Shown here: piece by piece, positions 1 to 5,518 of the stretch | How positions within the stretch are numbered: position 1 is the first letter of the stretch | How the letters are laid out: the number at the start of each line of letters is the position of its first letter | DNA from: Planctomycetales bacterium | GTDB taxonomy: Bacteria > Planctomycetota > Planctomycetia > Pirellulales > Thermoguttaceae | Length of the DNA: 8,576 nucleotides | Direction: 5' to 3' | NCBI GenBank assembly: GCA_007122045.1 | Contig: SKJM01000182.1 | Location: 1-8,576, forward strand | Program-made: the position numbers and the translations under genes | The notes under the pieces: model-generated | What the model saw: only the letters and a program-made list of their open reading frames with translations | Database searches by the model: none | What the model was told of the DNA's origin: nothing

Positions 1-281
1 GACTGGCCAAGCGTGTCTTGAAGCACAGCGCGAAATACATGTTCGGCTGCAGTACCTATTTGACGGTAAACGGAAGTGATTCCGCCGGCAGCCTTGTGCG
101 CGGCATAGACAAGTGGCGAATCCAAGCCGAACCAACTGTAGAAGGGATCGGACTGATAGAGCCGTTGGAATCGCTCTAAGGTCAACCCATCTTTCCCACC
201 TTTGCCGAACTTCGGCTTGTAACGCAGGCAAACCGCCACTGCGTCCCGTACAATGGCAAGGTAACGTTCGTCGTTATCCAT
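1..281 (-). CDS. Partial CDS, possible type II restriction endonuclease N-terminus
   Basis: The frame is open from an ATG at 281-279 to the left edge of the window, giving the first 93 residues; the rest of the gene lies outside. A Shine-Dalgarno-like GAGAAGG (minus strand, plus positions 290-296) sits 8 nt before the ATG. The protein starts MDNDERYLAIVRDAVAVCL and later reads GLDSPLVYAAHKAAGG, then SVYRQIGTAAEHVFRAVLQDTLG. The last stretch recalls the early helices of some type II restriction endonucleases (ApaLI-like and similar). That is recognition from memory, not a search result, and no catalytic PD-(D/E)XK motif is visible in this part. A methyltransferase remnant just upstream on the same strand supports a restriction-modification setting. 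GC over the first 300 nt is about 54% (162/300 by hand), well below the genes to the right, which suggests horizontal transfer. That it is a real gene is fairly sure; its function is tentative. Confidence 0.55.
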   Translation of the reverse strand, partial: MDNDERYLAIVRDAVAVCLRYKPKFGKGGKDGLTLERFQRLYQSDPFYSWFGLDSPLVYAAHKAAGGITSVYRQIGTAAEHVFRAVLQDTLGQ

Positions 282-307
282 GAAGGGAACCTTCTCGGGT
301 CATCCTG

Positions 308-328
308 GCCTGCGCAGAACCCGCAGGC
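308..328. repeat. Short hairpin between remnant and CDS
   Basis: A perfect 7-bp inverted repeat, GCCTGCG and CGCAGGC, is separated by the 7-nt loop CAGAACC. It lies between the end of the methyltransferase remnant and the ribosome binding site of the minus-strand gene starting at 281. No T-run follows on either strand, so a classical intrinsic terminator is not supported. It may be a chance hairpin, a leader structure, or part of a dispersed repeat. Confidence 0.35.
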
Positions 329-355
329 TGCGCGATGGGGCGAGTTGGCGATTAC

Positions 356-926
356 TCATTGGGCAGTATACATTTGTTGCCGAGTATCGCAAGGCCCGTC
401 GGCCAGCCGTCCGAACTCGGCCGCCGCCTGCTGCGTAATCGTGGCGCAGGTCAGTCCCAGGGCGGAGGGCCTCGGGGTTGGTGAAGGCCTTGCGGAGGGT
501 GTTGAGGTTCTCCGGGGCGGCTAGGTCGAAGGCGTACACCCGCTTGGCCGTGCCGGTGAAGTTCGTGTGGATTTCGAACCGGTCGAGGTCGCACACAACC
601 AGCAGGGGCGGGTTTTCGAGGTCCTCGCGGTAGAGGAGAAGCTGCTGGTAGGCCTCGTCGAGGTTTTTGCGTTTTTTCTTGTACTCCCAGCCGAAGTGGC
701 CGCGCAGCCAGACGTCGGCCCAGCCCTGGCCGCCGATGGTCTTACACACGCCGCGGTCGAAGGTATGCCAGGCGCCGTCGGGGTCGGCCGCGGCGGGGGT
801 GGGCTGCTCCAGCAGCGCGCACAGGTCGAGGAAGTACTGCTGGCAGTGGAAGCGTGCATCAGCGTTGCTTTCTGGCGTCCAACCAGCGTTTGAGCGACTG
901 AGGTGACTCTCCCAGGGGGTATCCCT
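356..926 (-). pseudogene. Remnant of MmeI/YeeA-like DNA methyltransferase, N-terminal part
   Basis: Reading leftward from about 926, the minus strand encodes YFLDLCALLEQPTPAAADPD, then GWADVWLRGHFGWEYK, LENPPLLVVCDLDRFEIHTN and NPEALRPGTDL. These match, from memory, the conserved N-terminal domain of large class I SAM-dependent DNA methyltransferases of the MmeI/type IIL/YeeA kind, which methylate DNA and in some cases also cleave it. The frame then breaks near 440-460: the original frame continues as unrelated sequence to a stop at 300-302, while the neighbouring frame restores the expected TITQQAAAEFGRLADG before a stop at 356-358. The helicase-like spacer, the methyltransferase core (NPPY motif) and the target-recognition domain are all missing, where the family usually has roughly 900 residues or more. 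The N-terminal start is also unclear, because this frame meets a stop at 927-929 and there is no convincing start codon. A GTG at 749 is internal to the conserved domain and is not a real start. This is a dead fragment, presumably left by deletion of a restriction-modification locus. Confidence 0.75.
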
Positions 927-960
927 TCAAGATGCCGGCCACGGAAATGTCTTCATCCAC
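859..960 (-). other. Short open stretch preceding the methyltransferase remnant
   Basis: From a GTG at 960-958 to a TGA at 861-859 the minus strand reads about 33 residues with credible composition, including AGILKGYPLGESPQSLKRW and ending LDARKQR. It overlaps the methyltransferase remnant frame and is offset from it. It could be the displaced N-terminus of that protein after a second frameshift: the K/R-W to QxYF spacing roughly fits the start of such enzymes. It could equally be the C-terminal end of an unrelated lost gene. I do not recognise it and do not claim it is expressed. Confidence 0.25.
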
Positions 961-978
961 AGTGTGCCCGAACGAAAA

Positions 979-996
979 GCGGGAATGAATTCCCGC
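979..996. repeat. Palindromic dispersed repeat, copy 1
   Basis: The sequence GCGGGAATGAATTCCCGC is a near-perfect palindrome: two 8-nt arms, GCGGGAAT and ATTCCCGC, around GA. The identical 18 nt recurs at 3532-3549 in the same orientation. Similarity extends past the core: about 12 of the next 16 nt agree (ACTCCAAGGCACAGCA here, ACGCCAAAGCACTCCA there), and both copies are preceded by CGAAA(A). An 18-nt identity plus extended flanks within 3 kb is far beyond chance, so this is a dispersed REP-like element. Here it lies in the intergenic space between the methyltransferase remnant and the propeller-protein promoter. Confidence 0.75.
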
Positions 997-1052
997 ACTC
1001 CAAGGCACAGCACGCCACCCTTTTGGGGAACCGCCGCGGGCAGGGCGGCCGC

Positions 1053-1081
1053 TTTGCAGGATGACCTGCTTGGCCTACAAT
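1053..1081 (+). promoter_or_regulatory. Candidate sigma70-type promoter for the propeller gene
   Basis: TTTGCA (1053-1058) and TACAAT (1076-1081) are spaced by exactly 17 nt. They match the TTGACA and TATAAT consensus at 4 of 6 and 5 of 6 positions. Transcription would start near 1088, giving a leader of about 80 nt before the TTG start at 1168. A small inverted repeat, GCAGG-ATGA-CCTGC (1056-1069), overlaps the -35 element and could be an operator, though 5-bp arms are weak evidence. It is the only good promoter-like match I noticed ahead of the five-gene cluster. Confidence 0.4.
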
Positions 1082-1112
1082 GGAAAGTGGAATACGCCGG
1101 TTCTCACTCCGC

Positions 1113-1139
1113 GAATGGGTAGGGGGAGTTTACTCATTC
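1113..1139 (+). promoter_or_regulatory. Leader hairpin upstream of the propeller gene
   Basis: In RNA, GAATGGGTA (1113-1121) pairs with TACTCATTC (1131-1139) over nine positions, one of them a G-U pair, around the 9-nt loop GGGGGAGTT. The purine-rich loop lies in the predicted 5' leader about 30 nt before the start codon. It might affect translation or message stability, but no known riboswitch class is recognisable. Confidence 0.3.
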
Positions 1140-1167
1140 TGGTGCATTTTTCCCCTCGGGAGGGTGC

Positions 1168-3579
1168 TTGTTGAATTACAGAAACCCACTGGGCCGATGG
1201 CTGCTCCTGGCGGCAGTCCTGTGCTCGCCGGCGGCCGCGTCGGCGCAGGTGGGCATGACGACCGGCGGCACACGGTTCGAACTGGACGCCGGCGTGCAGG
1301 TACCTCGGGTCGTCGGGGAGCTGCGCGCGCAGCTCGACCGGGTCGACGCCCTGCTCGAGGACGGCCAATGGGCCGAGGCCGTCGACACGCTGCTGGCCGC
1401 CACCGGCGCGCCCGATGACCGGCTGGTGCCGGTCACCGAGCACCGCTTCGTCGGGCTTCGGGAATACGGCCGGCTGAAGCTGGCGCACCTGCCGCCCGAA
1501 GCGCTCGAAGTGTACCGGAGCCGGATCGACCCGATTGCGCGGCAGTGGTACGAGGAGGGGCGCGCCGGGCGCGATCGCCGGTTGCTGCAACAGGTGGTCG
1601 AAGAGGCGTTCGCCAGCCGCTTTGGCGACAAGGCGCTGCTCCTGCTGGGCGAGATGGCCCTGGAACGCGGCGAGTTCGCCTCGGCGCGGCGGCACTGGGA
1701 GCGCATCCTGCCGGTGGAGGCCCCCCCGGACGTGCCGCGAACTTGGCTGAATTACCCCGACACCGACCTCGACGTGGCCACCGTTCGGGCGAGGCTGGTC
1801 CTGGTGTCGATCCTGGAGGGTTCGGCCGCGCGGGCGGCCGACGAGTTGGAGCATTTTCGGCGTCTGCATCCGGAGGCGCGCGGGCGATTGGGGGGCCGCG
1901 AGGTCGAGTTCGCCCCGGCGCTGGCCGAGTTGCTCGAGGCCAGCCGCCGCTGGCCGCCCGAGCGCCAAGACCCTTACTGGCCCACCTTCGCCGGCTCGCC
2001 GGGTCGGAACGCCGCGGCGCGGGCGGCGCCGGAGGCCGCCGCCGTGGCCTGGCGGGAACCCCTGCCCGAGGCCGGCCCGAAGGCCGCCGCGGCACTGGCC
2101 TTTCACCCGATCTGGTCCGCCGGGCTGGTGTTCGCCGGCAGTCACCGCGAGGTGTTCGGCTTCCGCGTAGCCGACGGATCGCCGGCCTGGGAGGGCGCCG
2201 GCCGGGCCGTCTTTCGTGAGGAGTTGGAGGGCGTGGTCGATCGCTTTCCGACCCATTCCGAAACGTTCGGGGCGCCGCAGTTCACCCTGACCATCGACAA
2301 TAACCGTTTGTATGCCCGGCTGGGCAGCGCCGTGACGGCAGAGCCGTTGGAGCGCGGCGCCGTATTCCGCCCCGGCTATTTGGTGTGCCTCGACTTGCGT
2401 GCCGAAGGGCGGCTGGCCTGGCGGAATAGGCTGGAGGAGGGCTGGGCGTTCGAGGGCCCGCCGGTGGGCGACGGGACGAACGTGTTCGTCGGCACGCGCC
2501 GTAGCGACGTCCGCCCGCAGGCCCATCTGGCCGCCTTCGACGCCGAGACGGGCCGCCGCCGCTGGCAGCGTTTCCTGTGCGCGGCCGATACCCCCGCCCG
2601 CGGACTGATGTTCCAGGCCACGCACAACCTGGTAACCCAGGTTGGCGAGACGCTCTACTACAATACGAACCTGGGCGCGGTGGCCGCGGTTTCGGCCGAG
2701 GACGGCCGGGTGCGGTGGCTGAGCCTGTATCCACGCGCCCGATCCGGCGACTCGCTCAACCCGGCCCCGCACTGGAACCGCGCGGTCAACCCGTGTGTCC
2801 ACCATCAGGGCACGTTGCTGGTCGCACCGTCCGACAGCCCGCGCATCTTCGCGTTCGACGCGGCCACCGGCCAGATGCTTTGGCAAAGTGGCCCGGAAAC
2901 CGAGGGCATTGTGCACCTGCTGGGCACCACCGAGCAGCACCTGATTGCCGGAGGCGACCGGTTGTATTGGATTGCGCTGGACGGGCCGAAGCGCGGGCGG
3001 ATCGAGCACGTGTGGCCCGACGGCCCCGACCGGCCCGGTTTCGGCCGCGGCGTGCTGGCCGGGCCGTACGTGTACTGGCCCACGCGGGACCGGATTTACG
3101 TGTTCGACCAGCAGACGGCCGAGCCGGTGCGAGCGATCGACCTGATGCCCCTTGGGGCCGCCGGGGGCAACCTGCTGGTAGCCGACGGCCGGCTGTTGAT
3201 CGCCACGGAAACCGAGCTGATTGCGCTGGACGAGAAGCCCCAGGGCGCGCCGCAGCCGGAAGTGACAACCGCCGGCGGGCCGCCGGCGCCGGAACTGGTC
3301 GCCGCGGCGCACGATGGCCTTGGAGTGCGGCGATTTATCGCCGCTTTCGGTCGTCCCGACGGCCTGACGCCTCTGGACGGGCCGAATTGGACGGGGGACG
3401 GGACGCGACTTGAATGGAAGCCAGGCGGGCCTGTTCCGTCTCCAGGTACAGGCCGCGCCAAGGTGCGAGGTACGCCCCGTTGTGCCGTCAGCGGGCAAAG
3501 TAGTGTGCACTGGGAAACGGAAGAGGCGAAAGCGGGAATGAATTCCCGCACGCCAAAGCACTCCATAGAACGCGAATAG
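1168..3579 (+). CDS. Exported PQQ/BamB-like beta-propeller protein with helical N-terminus
   Basis: This 803-residue protein is probably exported and acts as a scaffold or binding protein outside the cytoplasmic membrane. Residues 1-26 form a signal peptide: a basic start, the hydrophobic run WLLLAAVLC, and an ASA-Q cleavage site. The C at position 19 does not fit a lipobox. Residues about 45-270 are helix-rich and TPR-like (for example LLLLGEMALERGEFASARRHWE). Residues about 290-715 carry PQQ/BamB-type propeller blades, seen as repeated units such as LAAFDAETGRRRWQ, VAAVSAEDGRVRWL, IFAFDAATGQMLWQ and IYVFDQQTAEPV. No quinone-dehydrogenase catalytic residues are evident, so binding or structure is more likely than redox chemistry. 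The start is a TTG at 1168 or the adjacent TTG at 1171; GGGAGGG at 1158-1164 fits 1171 slightly better. The tail after about residue 750 is low-complexity and reads through the palindromic repeat at 3532-3549, so the native C-terminus may have been altered. The moxR start follows 15 nt after the stop. The ligand and precise role cannot be read from the sequence. Confidence 0.78.
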   Translation: MLNYRNPLGRWLLLAAVLCSPAAASAQVGMTTGGTRFELDAGVQVPRVVGELRAQLDRVDALLEDGQWAEAVDTLLAATGAPDDRLVPVTEHRFVGLREYGRLKLAHLPPEALEVYRSRIDPIARQWYEEGRAGRDRRLLQQVVEEAFASRFGDKALLLLGEMALERGEFASARRHWERILPVEAPPDVPRTWLNYPDTDLDVATVRARLVLVSILEGSAARAADELEHFRRLHPEARGRLGGREVEFAPALAELLEASRRWPPERQDPYWPTFAGSPGRNAAARAAPEAAAVAWREPLPEAGPKAAAALAFHPIWSAGLVFAGSHREVFGFRVADGSPAWEGAGRAVFREELEGVVDRFPTHSETFGAPQFTLTIDNNRLYARLGSAVTAEPLERGAVFRPGYLVCLDLRAEGRLAWRNRLEEGWAFEGPPVGDGTNVFVGTRRSDVRPQAHLAAFDAETGRRRWQRFLCAADTPARGLMFQATHNLVTQVGETLYYNTNLGAVAAVSAEDGRVRWLSLYPRARSGDSLNPAPHWNRAVNPCVHHQGTLLVAPSDSPRIFAFDAATGQMLWQSGPETEGIVHLLGTTEQHLIAGGDRLYWIALDGPKRGRIEHVWPDGPDRPGFGRGVLAGPYVYWPTRDRIYVFDQQTAEPVRAIDLMPLGAAGGNLLVADGRLLIATETELIALDEKPQGAPQPEVTTAGGPPAPELVAAAHDGLGVRRFIAAFGRPDGLTPLDGPNWTGDGTRLEWKPGGPVPSPGTGRAKVRGTPRCAVSGQSSVHWETEEAKAGMNSRTPKHSIERE
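3532..3549. repeat. Palindromic dispersed repeat, copy 2, inside coding sequence
   Basis: This is identical over 18 nt to the copy at 979-996 and in the same orientation, with similar flanks (GCGAAA before, ACGCCAAAGCACTCC after). Here it lies inside the last 16 codons of the propeller gene, where it encodes AGMNSR, and about 45 nt before the moxR start. In RNA it can fold into a GC-rich stem (GCGGGAA and TTCCCGC around TGAA). It has no T-run, so it is not a typical intrinsic terminator, but it could stabilise or attenuate the transcript between the propeller gene and moxR. Confidence 0.75.
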
Positions 3580-3594
3580 AAGAGGCCGCCAGAT

Positions 3595-4656
3595 ATGCTC
3601 AAGGATCAAGACATCCAGGCCGTGGAGGACCTGCACGAGGCCTACCGGCTGATTACCGAGCAGCTCGACCGCGTGATTGTGGGCCAGAAGCAGGTGATTG
3701 AAGAGCTGCTGATTGCCATGTTCGCGCGCGGGCATTGCCTGCTGGTGGGAGTGCCGGGCCTGGCCAAGACGCTCCTGATCCGATCGCTGGCCGATACGCT
3801 CGACCTGGAGTTCCGCCGCATCCAGTTCACGCCCGACCTGATGCCTTCGGACATCACGGGCACGGAGGTGATTCAGGAGGACCGCGAAACGGGCATCCGG
3901 TCGCTGCGGTTCATCCAGGGGCCGATCTTCGGCAACATCATCCTGGCCGACGAGATCAACCGCACGCCGCCGAAGACCCAGGCCGCGCTGCTGGAGGCCA
4001 TGCAGGAGCACCAGATCACTGCGGGCGGCGAGCGGCACCGGCTCGAGGAGCCGTTTTTTGTGCTGGCCACGCAGAATCCGATCGAGCAGGAGGGCACGTA
4101 CCCGCTGCCCGAGGCGCAACTCGACCGCTTCATGTTCAACACGTTCATCGACTACCCCGACCACGACGAGGAGTTCGAGATCGTCCGCCGGACCACCGCC
4201 GACGTGGAGCCGGAGGTGAGCGTGACGCTGGCCGGTCCGCGCATCGTGGAACTGCAGCGGATCGTGCGGCGGGTGCCGGTGGCCGATCACGTGGTCCACT
4301 ACGCGCTCGAACTGGTGCGGAACAGCCGCCCGGAGAAGCCCGGCGCGCCGGAACTGGTGCGCCAGTACGTGAGCTGGGGCGCCGGGCCGCGCGCCAGCCA
4401 GTACCTGGTGCTGGGGGCGAAGGCCCGGGCGGTGCTCCACGGGCGTTTCCATGCCGAAACCGGCGACGTGCGGGCCGTGGCCGCGCCCGTCCTGCGGCAT
4501 CGCATTATGACCAACTTCAACGCCGAGGCCGAGGGGATCAAACCGGATGGCATCATCCGGCGACTGATCGAACGGGCCGCCGATCAACAGGAAGAGGCCA
4601 CCGCCGGTGGACGACTCCCGAAAGTATTTAGATCCGAAGGTTCTCAGCCGGCTTAG
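3595..4656 (+). CDS. MoxR-family AAA+ ATPase
   Basis: This is a 353-residue cytoplasmic AAA+ ATPase of the MoxR family, whose members act as ATP-driven chaperones that mature or remodel partner proteins, often vWA-domain proteins encoded beside them. Visible motifs are Walker A GVPGLAKT (52-59, Lys58), Walker B IILADE (115-120, Asp119 and Glu120), sensor 1 at Asn161 in TQNP, the MoxR signature [14 protein letters not shown] (166-179) with the likely arginine finger Arg178, and a C-terminal lid with [13 protein letters not shown] containing sensor 2. All key residues are intact and the length is close to the family norm (about 320-350). The ATG at 3595 is preceded by AGAGG (3581-3585) at 9 nt. 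The extreme C-terminus is extended into the next gene. Transcription probably couples it to the vWA genes downstream. Confidence 0.95.
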   Translation: MLKDQDIQAVEDLHEAYRLITEQLDRVIVGQKQVIEELLIAMFARGHCLLVGVPGLAKTLLIRSLADTLDLEFRRIQFTPDLMPSDITGTEVIQEDRETGIRSLRFIQGPIFGNIILADEINRTPPKTQAALLEAMQEHQITAGGERHRLEEPFFVLATQNPIEQEGTYPLPEAQLDRFMFNTFIDYPDHDEEFEIVRRTTADVEPEVSVTLAGPRIVELQRIVRRVPVADHVVHYALELVRNSRPEKPGAPELVRQYVSWGAGPRASQYLVLGAKARAVLHGRFHAETGDVRAVAAPVLRHRIMTNFNAEAEGIKPDGIIRRLIERAADQQEEATAGGRLPKVFRSEGSQPA

Positions 4657-5503
4657 CGGGCTGGCGTTGCGAGCCCGGCTCGTGGTGGAGGGCTATGTCT
4701 CCGGCGTCCACCGCAGTCCCTTTCACGGCTTCTCCGTCGAGTTCGCCGAGCACCGGGAATATGCGCCCGGCGACGACCTGCGCTACCTCGACTGGAAGGT
4801 GTTCGGGCGCACCGACAAGTTCTATCTGAAGCAGTTCGAGGAGGAGACGAACCTGGCCTGCCACCTGCTGGTCGACACCAGCGAGAGCATGACGTACCGG
4901 GGCCCGGCCGCCGCCATGTCGAAGCTCGACTACGCTTGCTGCGCGGCCGCGTCGCTGGCCTATCTCATCCTGCACCAGCAGGACAGCGTGGGCCTGGCGG
5001 CCGTCGACCGCGACATCCGCGCGCTCGTGCGGCCGAGCACGAACCCGTCGCACATGGAACAGATCATCGCCGTGATGGAGAATACGGTCCCGGAGAAGAA
5101 GACGGCCCTGGGGCCGATCTTCCACGAACTGGCCGGCCGGTTCGACAAGCGCGGCATCGTCATCGTGCTGAGCGACCTGTTCGACGATATTGAGGGGATG
5201 GTCAAGGGGTTGAAGCACCTGCGGCACCGGCGGCACGAGGTGGTGCTCATGCACGTGCTCGACCCGGCCGAGTTGGAGTTCCCCTTCGACCAGACCACGC
5301 TGTTCCGCGGCCTGGAGCAAGCGCAGCAGGCCATTGTGGAGCCGCGCGCGCTGCGCCGCGCGTACCTGGAGGAGTTCAACGGCTACCTCCGCCGGCTGAA
5401 GTACGCCTGCCGCGCGCTGCGGATGGACTACGTACAGTTGCGGACCGACCAGTCGTTGGAGGTGGTCCTTTCCAGTTACCTGGCATCGCGAGGACGCCGC
5501 TGA
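4607..5503 (+). CDS. DUF58 protein with vWA-type MIDAS motif
   Basis: This 298-residue protein of the DUF58 family is the usual immediate partner of MoxR ATPases. The family hallmark [17 protein letters not shown] is followed by [12 protein letters not shown], and then the vWA-like domain with MIDAS residues Asp90, Ser92 and Ser94 in DTSESM and a further acidic position, Asp190, in VLSDLFDD. A divalent metal and protein ligand binding at this site are expected from the fold. There is no signal peptide or membrane helix, so it is probably cytoplasmic or peripheral to the membrane. The GTG start at 4607 lies inside moxR (50-nt overlap) and is backed by AGGAAGAGG (4589-4597) 9 nt upstream; later starts would cut into the conserved N-terminus. 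The overlap points to translational coupling and fixed stoichiometry with MoxR. Confidence 0.93.
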   Translation: MDDSRKYLDPKVLSRLSGLALRARLVVEGYVSGVHRSPFHGFSVEFAEHREYAPGDDLRYLDWKVFGRTDKFYLKQFEEETNLACHLLVDTSESMTYRGPAAAMSKLDYACCAAASLAYLILHQQDSVGLAAVDRDIRALVRPSTNPSHMEQIIAVMENTVPEKKTALGPIFHELAGRFDKRGIVIVLSDLFDDIEGMVKGLKHLRHRRHEVVLMHVLDPAELEFPFDQTTLFRGLEQAQQAIVEPRALRRAYLEEFNGYLRRLKYACRALRMDYVQLRTDQSLEVVLSSYLASRGRR

Positions 5504-5518
5504 AAAGCTGAGAACCCC

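Noticed and set aside
521..859. Minus-strand frame rich in S, T, R and P
   Set aside because: It is the neighbouring frame of the methyltransferase relic, with low-complexity composition and no family resemblance.
567..893. Plus-strand frame over the methyltransferase relic
   Set aside because: The conserved methyltransferase peptide is on the minus strand here; the plus frame is its complement.
1080..1418. Plus-strand frame starting with an ATG at 1080
   Set aside because: It overlaps the signal peptide and start of the propeller gene in another frame and becomes R/G/A-rich low-complexity sequence; it has no ribosome binding site that beats the one at 1158-1164.
3532..3549. Palindrome as a rho-independent terminator between the propeller gene and moxR
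   Set aside because: The stem is followed by ACGCCAAAGC with no T-run, it lies before the stop codon, and the same sequence occurs away from any gene end at 979. A dispersed repeat explains it better.
979..3549. The repeated palindrome as a CRISPR array
   Set aside because: There are only two copies, 2.5 kb apart with a gene between them, and no regular spacers or cas genes.
1075..4587. A 1170-codon open frame on the minus strand
   Set aside because: It lies antisense to the propeller and moxR genes, whose domains and motifs are unmistakable. Its translation is biased to R, Q, H, G, A and P with no recognisable domain, as expected from high third-position GC on the real strand.
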